From a virus, in IMG/VR virus record IMGVR_UViG_3300029787_000358, positions 1-22,808 of that record: a stretch of DNA of 22,808 nt. The stretch is one strand, 5' to 3'. Shown here piece by piece: positions 13,518 to 20,615 of the stretch. The notes beneath the pieces are model-generated. The model saw only the letters and a list, made by a program, of their open reading frames with translations. It was not told the DNA's origin and ran no database searches. The translations under genes and the position numbers were made by a program. Each line of letters begins with the position of its first letter. Position 1 is the first letter of the stretch.

Positions 13518-14909
13518 TCAACCGACCATCACAAAAATCTCGTTCTCCGCGCCCGTTCCTCGAGCCTGGCCTGTCATGCTGACAGTGACCTCGTCGCCGC
13601 CACGGTCAAGGTCGGGCTGCTCGAACTGGAACTTAGGGAGCTCGACAGCAAGAATGCCACCTTCTGCCATTCCCTGCTGCGCGTGGATGGAAACCGCAAG
13701 CCGCTCTCGAGCCGCAAGTGCCGCTGCCATTGTAGTCGAGAAGAAGCTCCACCCGTCCAGGGTTGCCGTCACGTTCCGCATCCCGCCGACGTAGCCATCG
13801 ACAACGTAAGCATCGCCGTGGACGTTCTCTCGGTAGATGATGCCCTGGTCGATGTCGATGCTGACCGTCCCAGCCTGGAACTCAAAGCCAGCCACGATGA
13901 GCTGTCCTGAGGTGGCCGGGATTGGCGTCCCTGCGTAGGTCCCGGTGGGGACGTAGGGGGTGAACTGAGACCCGTCAGTGTGCGTTGCTGCTCCTCCACC
14001 ACTGAGGTAGGACTGCCGAGTCGCCACGGTGACCGTGTCGCCCGAGATGCCCGTGACCTTCATGATCTCGTCGTCCACCTTGAAGTAGACAGGGTTTGAG
14101 GCCGAAACGTCTTCTGGGACAACAGCGCCATCAGTGAGGTCAAAGGTGGTTGTTGCCGCACCGAGCGTTCCGCCCGTGTTCAAGGTGGTCTGCGAGAGCA
14201 GGTTGCTCTGGCGAGCGGTGCCGCTGAAGGTCATGCGAGCAGCCTCGTCGCCACCCATCGAGATGTTCTGGCTACCGACCACAGCGCCGATCAGACGGTT
14301 CTGGGAGTTGTTGTTGCAGGCCCAGAGGGTCAGGGCGTCAGGCGTCGTGTCCTTCGCGTCCTTGGGCTTAAAGAGGATCCCAGCACGAATCTTCGCACCC
14401 GAAGCCGGGGAGTTCAGAAGCGGCTCAGAGACCTCAATGCTGGTGTTTGTCGTGACAGCGGTGATGCGTCGGATCTCGAACTCGCCAGTCCCCGAGCCAG
14501 TCTCGAAGAGAGCGGCCTCTCCCACGTTGTAGTTGGTCGTGTCGCCTGTGTTGATGACGCTCTTCGTTCCGCCCGTCGCGGTCACCGCAGCACCAGAGGA
14601 GACGACGGCAGTCCACCCGCCTCCGCTCATCATGTCGGCCCAGTCGGGAAGGGTTCCTCGGTTGGTGACATAGGCGTAGCACTCCATGCTGAACTCAGCG
14701 GTGCGCTTCTGGTTGATGATGCCTAGGGCAGTCGAGGTGCCACGCTTGTCCTCGAACATGACAAACGGGCTCTTGCCGTTAGCCGATGCCGTGATGGCGC
14801 GAATGGCGTCCGTCGCTACGGGGTAGTCGGTAGCAACAGTCTTGAAAGCCGACTGGGGATCCGCGAAAAACTGAAGGTCGCGGCCAATGTCTACGGATGG
14901 TCCGGTCAT
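13518..14909 (-). CDS. Major tail tube protein with an inserted beta domain
   Basis: A 463-residue protein located just before the tail chaperones, the usual slot of the tail tube subunit. Tube-like beta regions lie at about 1-100 (FADPQSAFKTVA, then FSMECYAYV) and about 335-460 (AGFEFQAGTVSIDIDQG, then GWSFFSTTMAAALAARERLAVSIHAQQG, then VTVSMTGQARG). Between them, about 241-318 holds a repeat-like beta module (TTLNTGG..ATTTFDLTDG, then FKVDDEIMKVTGISGDTVTV, then GGGAATHTDGSQF) of a type seen in many phage structural proteins as a surface domain; it would decorate the tail. The subunit is large because of this insert. AGAGGA lies upstream of ATG 14909, around the stop codon of the previous gene. 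Confidence 0.82.
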   Translation of the reverse strand: MTGPSVDIGRDLQFFADPQSAFKTVATDYPVATDAIRAITASANGKSPFVMFEDKRGTSTALGIINQKRTAEFSMECYAYVTNRGTLPDWADMMSGGGWTAVVSSGAAVTATGGTKSVINTGDTTNYNVGEAALFETGSGTGEFEIRRITAVTTNTSIEVSEPLLNSPASGAKIRAGILFKPKDAKDTTPDALTLWACNNNSQNRLIGAVVGSQNISMGGDEAARMTFSGTARQSNLLSQTTLNTGGTLGAATTTFDLTDGAVVPEDVSASNPVYFKVDDEIMKVTGISGDTVTVATRQSYLSGGGAATHTDGSQFTPYVPTGTYAGTPIPATSGQLIVAGFEFQAGTVSIDIDQGIIYRENVHGDAYVVDGYVGGMRNVTATLDGWSFFSTTMAAALAARERLAVSIHAQQGMAEGGILAVELPKFQFEQPDLDRGGDEVTVSMTGQARGTGAENEIFVMVG

Positions 14910-14910
14910 C

Positions 14911-15453
14911 TTAATAGTCCTCTTGCATTCGGACTAAGTAGTCCGTTCGCAGCATCATGTTAGGGGTCGAAGCCTGAATCTCAGGATCGAACGCCAAATC
15001 ATTGGTTTCGATAGTACAGCGAATCACGCGGCCTGTGGCAGCAGTTCCACCGTTGGAAAGTGTCCACCCCTGCTTACCCATCGGGACTCGACGGAGGAAG
15101 ATCTTAGTTAAGGCGTCTCGGTAGCGGCACATAGCCAGGCCCACGTCGGCCTCGCTGCCGTTGATGTTCAGGTCGAGGACCGTCAGCCGAGTCTCGATGC
15201 TCACGTTGATCATCCGAGAGTTTGCTTGCTGCTCCGCAGTGTCGCTCTGATAGATGATCGCCATGTGAGGGAACTGTCGGGACTGCATCCCCTTGGGGTA
15301 GTACTTCTCGAACTGAGAGATGTCGGGAAGCTGTGCGGTCGTGAGCCCCTTCTCCGACCGCATCGTCCCGAGCTGGGCGTTGAGCCCATAGGTGGCGTCT
15401 GTCAGGAACTCTGACATCGCCTCGACCGCAGCCTCTGCTCCGTAGTACGCCAT
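14911..15453 (-). CDS. Tail terminator / tail completion protein
   Basis: A 180-residue protein placed between the head-tail joining genes and the tail tube gene, the usual position of the tail terminator (lambda gpU-like) that caps the tail before joining to the head. The sequence has a helical N-terminus (EAAVEAMSEFLTD), a strand with HMAIIYQSDTAEQQANSRMINVSIETRLTVLD split around 63-95, and a helix RYRDALTKIF (110-119), consistent with an alpha/beta terminator fold. The downstream tube gene starts two bases beyond its stop. The functional call rests mostly on gene order. Confidence 0.65.
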   Translation of the reverse strand: MAYYGAEAAVEAMSEFLTDATYGLNAQLGTMRSEKGLTTAQLPDISQFEKYYPKGMQSRQFPHMAIIYQSDTAEQQANSRMINVSIETRLTVLDLNINGSEADVGLAMCRYRDALTKIFLRRVPMGKQGWTLSNGGTAATGRVIRCTIETNDLAFDPEIQASTPNMMLRTDYLVRMQEDY

Positions 15454-15455
15454 GA

Positions 15456-16151
15456 CTAGCGCCAGGTGCCCTTGATCATCTTCTTGATGGTGGACTTCGC
15501 TGCAGTCGAACTCTCTAGACGAGCCTTCTCTACTGCGTCCTCGACCTCTTTAGAGAAGGCGCGACGACGAGCCAAGACGATGTGAGCCTGCATGATCTGA
15601 GAAGCGGCATAGCCAAAGGTTTTCTTGTCTTTGACATTGAGGTCCGCACGCACCGGAGGACGGGCTCTGCTGTTGACCGGAGCCCTACGACCTCTAAAGG
15701 AGTTGTAGGCTGGGCCGAGTCCCCTGCCGCTCTTGTCGCCTTGATGGGCTACAGCGTAGGTCTCGACCTTTCCGGGCTCACCCGTCGAGGGCCTCATCCC
15801 GATCTCCATGCTCTTCCGGTTTCGACGGTAAAGAGCACCCTGGCCCCCCGAAGTCAGCGCGTTATAGAGCACCCTATCCCGCTGCATTATCGGGCGACCA
15901 GGGCGGTTCTTGCTCTTCCAACCGCTGTAGGTCTTGTCGTCTCCGTAAATCCAGTATTCCCGAACACTGAGAGGAGCAAACTTCGCCCCGGTTGTCGCAC
16001 CCTCACTATCAAAGTGCTGGCGCTCGTGGTTGTAGAACAGCTTTCGGATGTCGGTCCAGCATCGACGCCAGTCCTGAACCTCTTTCGCCCACTCATCGAA
16101 AGCCAGAGTGAACTTCCGAGGATCCGGCTTCATCTCGATAGTGAACTTCAC
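15456..16151 (-). CDS. Phage virion morphogenesis protein (Mu gpG / P2 gpS-like)
   Basis: A 231-residue basic protein with the features of the virion morphogenesis family that helps join head and tail: FAPLSVREYW (58-67), IMQRDRVLYNALTSG (88-102, where the family often has an L-x-x-T/S-G-x-L-x-x-S block), GEPGKVETYAVAHQGDKSG (split 109-127) and a segment of ARPPV type near the C-terminal third, as in the R-x-F/P-x-G pattern of relatives. It starts at GTG 16151, overlapping the upstream stop (GTGA), and its stop TAG (15456-15458) falls two bases before the next ATG. It is positively charged throughout, which suits neck assembly. Confidence in the family is good, exact role less so. Confidence 0.72.
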   Translation of the reverse strand: MKFTIEMKPDPRKFTLAFDEWAKEVQDWRRCWTDIRKLFYNHERQHFDSEGATTGAKFAPLSVREYWIYGDDKTYSGWKSKNRPGRPIMQRDRVLYNALTSGGQGALYRRNRKSMEIGMRPSTGEPGKVETYAVAHQGDKSGRGLGPAYNSFRGRRAPVNSRARPPVRADLNVKDKKTFGYAASQIMQAHIVLARRRAFSKEVEDAVEKARLESSTAAKSTIKKMIKGTWR

Positions 16152-16642
16152 AGGTCATCCCCGTCTTGGAAGGCAGGCGGCACAGCGTACTGCCGGTCGC
16201 CCGTTCCAGGGGTGTAGTCGAAGTCAGGATCGGAGTCCTCAGTCCAGTTCGACTTAGACCAGATAGAAGGTCCTGTAGTCGTCCCTGTGGCTCCGTTGGC
16301 GATGAGATAGGTACGTTGGCTCCAAAGCTGCTCTAGGAGCATCTCTCCGCGCGCTATGAGCTCGTCTGCGGTGGCCTTGCCGTCAGCTCCGATGGAGCCC
16401 TTAGCCAGAAGGATGTTCCCACTGGCCAGAAACATCTCAGCAGTCTGAGCAACGTTCTCTGCGATGCTTGATGCGGTGAGGGTGTCACCCATCCCGGCAG
16501 CAATGAAGGCGAGGCGCACTTGGTTGTACGCCTTCGCCCAAATCACATTGCCCTGGGTGAGGGTCGGGGTCGTGCTCGAGGAGAGCGTCCCCAACTGGGG
16601 AGCCATGCTCGTGGCAGTCGCGATGTCAGCGTTGTATGCCAC
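16148..16642 (-). CDS. Head-tail connector / neck protein candidate
   Basis: A 164-residue protein in the head-tail joining block. The first two-thirds is helical, with small side chains (AENVAQTAEMFLASGNILLAKG), and the C-terminus is an acidic, aromatic tail (YTPGTGDRQYAVPPAF then DGDDL). It starts at GTG 16642 with AAGGAG seven bases upstream. Its stop overlaps the next gene (GTGA). Neck adaptors of this size are mostly helical, so the position and composition fit; no family is recognised with certainty. Confidence 0.6.
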   Translation of the reverse strand: MAYNADIATATSMAPQLGTLSSSTTPTLTQGNVIWAKAYNQVRLAFIAAGMGDTLTASSIAENVAQTAEMFLASGNILLAKGSIGADGKATADELIARGEMLLEQLWSQRTYLIANGATGTTTGPSIWSKSNWTEDSDPDFDYTPGTGDRQYAVPPAFQDGDDL

Positions 16643-16653
16643 GGGTAGACTCC

Positions 16654-16827
16654 TTACTCGGCGGCTTCTGCCTTGGCCTTCTTCTTCTTAGGTGCGGCCT
16701 TCTTCAACTCCGCAGCGCCGCGACGGATGAGCCGCTCCGCGTTGTCGTCGTCAACCTCGATCTGCTCACCGGCTTTGAGCTCGATGCCCTCGATCTCGAT
16801 GTCGCACTTCAGAATCAACCTAGGCAT
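16654..16827 (-). CDS. Small 57-residue acidic/basic head-module protein
   Basis: A short gene hidden between its neighbours: ATG 16827, stop TAA 16654-16656, overlapping the upstream gene by eight bases, with GGAG in good position upstream. The N-terminal 40 residues (LKCDIEIEGIELKAGEQIEV, then DDDNAERLIRRGAAE) have the pattern of small phage proteins that lie near capsid genes: a beta-hairpin with an x-G-x3-x-A-G turn, a run of Asp/Glu, then a helix ending in GAA. The C-terminus is a Lys/Ala tail (KKAAPKKKKAKAEAAE) that could contact DNA or the acidic capsid surface. The neighbour (16820-17185) starts with a similar hairpin-helix module. Function unknown; probably part of head completion or capsid decoration. 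Confidence 0.7.
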   Translation of the reverse strand: MPRLILKCDIEIEGIELKAGEQIEVDDDNAERLIRRGAAELKKAAPKKKKAKAEAAE

Positions 16828-17185
16828 CGGATGCCTCCAGTTCCCCGAGTCGCTCTTCGATCAGATCCTTGCCACCCTTGCGACCATCGGCCTCGTGCAT
16901 CTCGAGCAGAAGGTCGGTGTCGTCAATGTCCTTGAGGACATTCGGCAGAAGCCGAAGGGGGACGTTGGTAATCGAGGAGGGCTCCGAGGGGTCGAAACCC
17001 GAGACTGCGGTCCCACGTCCCTGCTTTACAGGCTCAGGACGGACAACCACCTTCTCTTCGACTAGGCCGACCACCCCGGCATCGAGGAGACTCTGCATCT
17101 CCTCGATGGCCGGAACAATCGAACCTGCGGGATACATAGTCCCGTTGTAGATAACTGCCTGACCAGGCAAAACTTCGTAAGTCAT
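16820..17185 (-). CDS. Head-module protein with hairpin module and helical C-terminus
   Basis: A 121-residue protein. Residues 9-43 (AVIYNGTMYPAGSIVPA, then helix IEEMQSLLDAGVVGLVEE) match the module at the start of the next, 57-residue protein: strand, x-G, strand, A-G turn, helix ending in G. The middle is a linker and the C-terminus has RLLPNVLKDIDDTDLLLEMHEAD then RKGGKDLIEERL, two charged helices. AGGAG lies seven bases before ATG 17185. It lies between a fibre-like domain protein and the neck genes, and probably belongs to the head completion set. No family name is certain. Confidence 0.65.
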   Translation of the reverse strand: MTYEVLPGQAVIYNGTMYPAGSIVPAIEEMQSLLDAGVVGLVEEKVVVRPEPVKQGRGTAVSGFDPSEPSSITNVPLRLLPNVLKDIDDTDLLLEMHEADGRKGGKDLIEERLGELEASDA

Positions 17186-17206
17186 AGGGGTGCTCCTAAT
17201 TCCTTA

Positions 17207-17542
17207 TTACTGGATGATGGCCCAAGCGGTTCCGTTGCAAACAACGAAGTGTCCCTTGGTCGCGTCAATGGTCCCAACCGAACTATCGTCTGCTGAGTTT
17301 CGGATCGTCAGAGCGTGGGTCGCCCCAGCCTCGTTCTTGATGTAGAAAAACGAGCCCTGGGATGCGGCCTCACTCGGCATGACCACGTTGCGCCCCGCTC
17401 CGTCCGGGTCCAGAGCCAGGAACTGAGCGTCCTGATTCGTGACCGTGAAGGAACCACTGAGCGTATGGACCGAGTACCCCAGGCGAACCCGGAGACCATT
17501 CTCCGGGTTACTGGGGACGCCTTTGTAAAGAAGAGTAGCCAT
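17207..17542 (-). CDS. Head-associated fibre or decoration-like protein
   Basis: A 111-residue protein. From about 40 onward it has a beta pattern seen in many phage structural proteins: LALDPDGAGRNVVMPSEA, then GSFFYIKNEAGATHALTIRNS, then VGTIDATKGHFVVCNGTAWAII, ending in a strand. This repeat-like layout (a value strand, an A/S turn, an N-A strand, and a C-terminal aromatic strand) is common in trimeric fibre and capsid-surface domains. A perfect ribosome site, AAGGAGG, precedes ATG 17542 by five bases. It directly follows the major capsid gene, so it may coat the head as a short fibre. Confidence 0.62.
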   Translation of the reverse strand: MATLLYKGVPSNPENGLRVRLGYSVHTLSGSFTVTNQDAQFLALDPDGAGRNVVMPSEAASQGSFFYIKNEAGATHALTIRNSADDSSVGTIDATKGHFVVCNGTAWAIIQ

Positions 17543-17552
17543 GACTACCTCC

Positions 17553-18509
17553 TTACGAGACGACGGTCGTGTAGAGGTAACCGAGGTCCGTGGTCGGGGC
17601 CGCGAACTGGTCGTTCCACGTCATGTCAAGCTGCTCGACGTAGGGAGTCGGCTCCCAGCGACGAACCGCACCGTCCGAGGAACCCTGGAAGCGCCAGCGC
17701 TGCAGGCACGACTGCGGGGTCATCGGGGAAGGCGAGGGACGGAGTCGAGCGAAGAGCAGACTGCCACCCCAGATGAAGTCCTGGGAAGCTGTCTGGCCCT
17801 CGACCGCAGTGTTCGCCACAGCCTTGCCGACGTAGATGGTCTCCACGTCCAGGGCACGAGCGAGGTCGTCGTTGGTCAGAAGACCGACGCGGCTGCTGGT
17901 ACGCGAGCAGTACTCAAGGATGAGCGGGTGCTGGCGAAGAGCCTTGAAGACGCTGTAGCCCATGATGGCGACGTTGGGGACTTCGCCACTGTTCTTGATG
18001 ATCGTGTCACGAGCCGTCTGGGCGGTGCTGATCGGGTCAGAAGCAGCGTTGTCGAAGCGGTCGGCTCCAGCGAGAGCAGCCGTCTTGCCAGCGAAGACCG
18101 TAGCCGAGAAAGCGACGGCAGCAGCCTGGCGCTCTCGGTTGATCATGCACTCGCGAGCGAGGACTGCAGTGTTCGCCTGGCGCAGGTTCAGCCCGTTGCC
18201 CTGGGCGTAAGCCTCAGAGGTCTTCGAGAGCTGAACACCCAGTCCGTTGGCGTCCACTTCCCAGCCGTCAACCTTGCTGACGCTGGTGCTGATGCGGAGA
18301 GGGGAAGCCTGCCCGTCAGCGATCACCATGTCGTGACCGGGGGAAGCCGAGGCAAAGCCGCCTTCCACGTTGTAGAACTTCCCGGTCTTCGTCGCAACGT
18401 CAACCGAGGGGAAGATGTCTTGGGCGATGAAGCTGCCGAGCTGAGGACCGAGGAGACGCGCGTAGCGCGTCAGCATCACGTCCTGAACAAATCCATGAAC
18501 ATTTGCCAT
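17553..18509 (-). CDS. Major capsid protein
   Basis: A 318-residue protein that follows protease/scaffold and decoration genes in the classic order of an HK97-fold head module. Typical parts: N-terminal helix region (VMLTRYARLLGPQLGSFIAQDIFPSVDV), a charged loop, the P-domain (NVAIMGYSVFKALRQHPLILEY, about 179-200, a NHP-like motif with R-Q-H-P), and VGLLTNDDLARALDVETIYVGKA (split around 208-230), then a WGG/LLFARL strand block. These are common in the capsid proteins of phages with DUF935 portals. The C-terminus has LDMTWNDQFAAP. AGGAG lies nine bases before ATG 18509. Calling the gene the capsid protein rests on order and this pattern; no structure was modelled. Confidence 0.85.
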   Translation of the reverse strand: MANVHGFVQDVMLTRYARLLGPQLGSFIAQDIFPSVDVATKTGKFYNVEGGFASASPGHDMVIADGQASPLRISTSVSKVDGWEVDANGLGVQLSKTSEAYAQGNGLNLRQANTAVLARECMINRERQAAAVAFSATVFAGKTAALAGADRFDNAASDPISTAQTARDTIIKNSGEVPNVAIMGYSVFKALRQHPLILEYCSRTSSRVGLLTNDDLARALDVETIYVGKAVANTAVEGQTASQDFIWGGSLLFARLRPSPSPMTPQSCLQRWRFQGSSDGAVRRWEPTPYVEQLDMTWNDQFAAPTTDLGYLYTTVVS

Positions 18510-18532
18510 CGTAGTGGTCTCCTAAATACCGA

Positions 18533-18931
18533 TTAGGTCGAGAGGTAAGAAGGCGACCAGAGGAAGGCTCCGATGTCACCGTTCACATAGGTTTCGAGCG
18601 CAATGCCGAAAGCGTGGTTGTTGGCACCACCACCGTGGGCTCCGTCAACCTGCACAGCCTTGCCAGCAGCGTCCGAGCCAGCGAGGTTGCCAGCAGTAAT
18701 CGCGCCACCGCACTTGACCTTGATGATCTGGCCCACCTGAACGGGGACGTAGATCGGGTCGGAGGCAGTCCCGACACCAACATCGTTGGTGAGAGCTCCG
18801 ATGGGGAGCTGGGTCGAGCCCGTCAGGGTGATGTCGTCGTCACCGTTGGGGCGAACGAGATGGTACTCCTTGCTGGAGAGGTCTTCGTTGCACTTGCGGG
18901 TCAAGATATAGGGGTCGAAAGGTACAGACAT
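18533..18931 (-). CDS. Capsid decoration protein (DUF2190-like)
   Basis: A 132-residue beta-rich protein just after the protease/scaffold gene. It has a short acidic N-terminus, repeated Gly/Val strands (QVGQIIKVKCGGAITAGNL), and a Gly/Ala/Asp turn (DAAGKAVQVDGAHGGG) followed by AFGIALETYVNGDIGAFLW. This arrangement (control strand with AG turns and a final G-D-I-G motif) matches the small decoration proteins (DUF2190-type) that sit on head shells and stabilise them. AGGAG lies seven bases before ATG 18931. Its stop TAA is 23 bases from the major capsid start. Confidence 0.72.
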   Translation of the reverse strand: MSVPFDPYILTRKCNEDLSSKEYHLVRPNGDDDITLTGSTQLPIGALTNDVGVGTASDPIYVPVQVGQIIKVKCGGAITAGNLAGSDAAGKAVQVDGAHGGGANNHAFGIALETYVNGDIGAFLWSPSYLST

Positions 18932-18941
18932 CGTCTATCTC

Positions 18942-19463
18942 CTAGGAGTCGAGGGTCTCGGCCTCGTAGGCCGCGATCTTGGTGGGGTCGGAAAGGACAA
19001 TCTGCATCGCTCGCGCGAATGCAGCAGCCGGGTCAAGGCCCTCTTCTTCAGAGAGCTTCTCAGCGAGAGCCGAGCACTGGGCGGAAACGGTGCCGCGCTC
19101 AATGCGCTCAGCGTCAGTTCCGGCCTTGCCGATCTCCGTCACGCTGATGCGGTTCTCGAAGTAGGCACGGTTGGCGCGCTCTTCGCCGCAGTGGGTGTAG
19201 ATCTCAAGGTAGTCGTCGCGCTCAGAGGCAGCGATTCGACCGTCAGCGCAAGCGCGATCAAGCATACGCTCAATCTCCTTGGCCTCAAGGTCGTCAAACT
19301 TCGCCTTGATGGCGTCTCGGTCGGTGGTCACCGTGTCCAAAGCCTCAGCCAGCGCGTCAGCCTTCTCGGCACGCTCGCGGAGAGCCTGGATCTCAGAAAG
19401 GATCTCAACCTCGCCAGCACCCTCGCCAAGAGCGAGAGTCTCAGAAATCAGCTTGAAGCTCAT
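18942..19463 (-). CDS. Nested scaffold protein (internal start in protease gene)
   Basis: The last 173 codons of the protease gene can be made separately from ATG 19463, with AGAGG (19470-19474) six bases upstream, as lambda Nu3 inside gene C and Mu gpZ inside gene I. The product is a mostly helical, charged protein: MSFKLISETL, then EVEILSEIQALRERAEKADA (coiled coil), a TTDRDAIKAKFDDLE segment, and a helical C-terminus. Scaffolds of this type assemble the capsid and are removed by the protease. The site lies exactly at the junction of protease and scaffold domains, which argues against chance. Confidence 0.6.
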   Translation of the reverse strand: MSFKLISETLALGEGAGEVEILSEIQALRERAEKADALAEALDTVTTDRDAIKAKFDDLEAKEIERMLDRACADGRIAASERDDYLEIYTHCGEERANRAYFENRISVTEIGKAGTDAERIERGTVSAQCSALAEKLSEEEGLDPAAAFARAMQIVLSDPTKIAAYEAETLDS

Positions 19464-20345
19464 CTCGTTCCTCTTTTCAGATGCAGCGACAGGCTCCATG
19501 CCCGCCACAAAGGGTTCATTGGTGAGAGTTCCGCCAATCAAGGCCCACTCTCCGAGCTTTTCGCCCGTCTTCTTCGACCGAGCTCCCTGTGCAGGGACAG
19601 CCTCGATGCTAAATCCATCGAACTCGCCAGCGCGAATCCGACGCTTTGCCTCTTCCGTCCACCGGACAGAGCCCATCAGGCTCATCGTGCCGTCGTCGTT
19701 GGCGCGAACGTGAACGTCGATGATGCGCCCAGCAGCCTTTGTACTCTCCGCGTCGAGAGCACCCGACATAGAAGCGTGGTTGTAGCCGACAGGAGCACCC
19801 GTCGCGAACCAACCTTCAGACTTGATGAGGGAGTATCCCCGAGCCATCGACTCGATGTCCGAGGCCGACAGGTTGACTCGACGGTCAGAGGCGCGTCCGT
19901 AGTGACTGCCAGAGCGAGCGAGCTCGATGACCTTCTCAACCGACACGTCATCAAGGCGAAGAGCGTCAGACCAGTCGGCCATCTGCATCTCTTTCTCGTC
20001 GTCTTCCATGCTACGGGCTCGCTTCATCTCCTCGTCTACTTTGTCGTAGTCGTCCATAGCCTCTTCGCGAGTGCCCTCGAGCATCTTGCGGCCTTCAGCC
20101 TGGACCCTAGAGATGATCTCCGGGGAGAGATTAGCCTTGGGGGCCTGTGCGATGGCGTTCCGAAGGTGCGGAAGGTCGATCTGACCCTTCTCATCACGCA
20201 CCGGGAAGTAGCGAAGAGACCGAGGGGTCGTGCGACCGTCGCCGTCCTTCTCACCGCCGGGGGCGATGTAGAGGAAAGCAGAGTCGGGCAGGTCGTTGAT
20301 GTACGCCGTGCTCCACTCAGCCATGTACTCTTTTTTGTCCATCAT
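18942..20345 (-). CDS. Capsid maturation protease fused to scaffold (Mu gpI-like)
   Basis: A 467-residue protein that frees the scaffold during head maturation. Order of parts: a domain at about 11-90 (WSTAYINDLPDSAFLYI, then TTPRSLRYFPV, then DLPHLRNAIAQAP) that I recognise from phage head proteins but cannot name; an acidic linker (100-120); the Mu gpI-like serine protease (about 128-290) with PVGYNHA (catalytic His190), GFSIEAVP (Ser246) and LIGGTLTNEPF (269-279); then an acidic coiled-coil scaffold (about 295-467). AGGG precedes the double ATG at 20345/20342. An internal start for the scaffold is likely at Met295 (see the nested feature). Its stop TAG lies in the ribosome site of the decoration gene. 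Confidence 0.82.
   Translation of the reverse strand: MMDKKEYMAEWSTAYINDLPDSAFLYIAPGGEKDGDGRTTPRSLRYFPVRDEKGQIDLPHLRNAIAQAPKANLSPEIISRVQAEGRKMLEGTREEAMDDYDKVDEEMKRARSMEDDEKEMQMADWSDALRLDDVSVEKVIELARSGSHYGRASDRRVNLSASDIESMARGYSLIKSEGWFATGAPVGYNHASMSGALDAESTKAAGRIIDVHVRANDDGTMSLMGSVRWTEEAKRRIRAGEFDGFSIEAVPAQGARSKKTGEKLGEWALIGGTLTNEPFVAGMEPVAASEKRNEMSFKLISETLALGEGAGEVEILSEIQALRERAEKADALAEALDTVTTDRDAIKAKFDDLEAKEIERMLDRACADGRIAASERDDYLEIYTHCGEERANRAYFENRISVTEIGKAGTDAERIERGTVSAQCSALAEKLSEEEGLDPAAAFARAMQIVLSDPTKIAAYEAETLDS
19470..19474 (-). promoter_or_regulatory. Internal ribosome binding site for the nested scaffold
   Basis: AGAGG on the - strand, six bases before ATG 19463, at the protease-scaffold boundary of the 18942-20345 gene. 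Confidence 0.5.
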
Positions 20346-20402
20346 GGTCCCTAGTGTGCGGAAAAAGCAGCAAGGTCCGCAAGGAAGGCCAGACCAAGGA
20401 AA

Positions 20403-20615
20403 CTAGAAGTCGTCGGTGGAGATGCCTCTTCGCTCAAGCCATCGGCTGCGATAGGGCTCCGATGCCGGGGGGATGTTGTTCGCTTCCCTCAGATAGCGGA
20501 CACCCTCTGGGCTAATGGTCTCACCCCGCTCGTGGGCGATGACCGAGACGACGTAGTCGGGGTATTGACCAATGCCTTCCGGCAGGTCTTTCCTCTTTGG
20601 TCGCCCCCCAGCCAT
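20403..20615 (-). CDS. Small basic protein between minor head and protease genes
   Basis: A 70-residue protein from ATG 20615, which overlaps the upstream stop as TAATG (20613-20617). A longer frame starts 33 bases upstream but would run inside the minor head gene. It has a basic start (AGGRPKRKDLPEG) and a helix-turn-helix-like middle and end: GETISPEGVRYLREANNIPP (43-62 of that frame, about 32-51 here) followed by YRSRWLERRGI. The 'V-x-Y-L-R...N-I-P-P' pattern resembles small phage DNA-binding helix-turn-helix proteins. A DNA-binding protein in the head module would be unusual; a small packaging or head factor is the other choice. Confidence 0.6.
   Translation of the reverse strand: MAGGRPKRKDLPEGIGQYPDYVVSVIAHERGETISPEGVRYLREANNIPPASEPYRSRWLERRGISTDDF

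Noticed and set aside
17541-18536. Long + strand ORF (331 codons) opposite the major capsid gene
   Set aside because: Antisense shadow; composition (Arg/Ser/Val/Leu rich) and lack of ribosome site argue against a gene, while the capsid frame has motifs and a strong start.
19191-20354. Long + strand ORF (387 codons) opposite the protease/scaffold gene
   Set aside because: Antisense shadow common in G+C-rich coding DNA; no ribosome site, and the - strand protein has clear family motifs.
20346-20402. Possible hairpin TGCGGA...TCCGCA in the gap before the protease gene
   Set aside because: Six-bp stem with a 13-base loop; no T-run in the right place and not clearly above chance.
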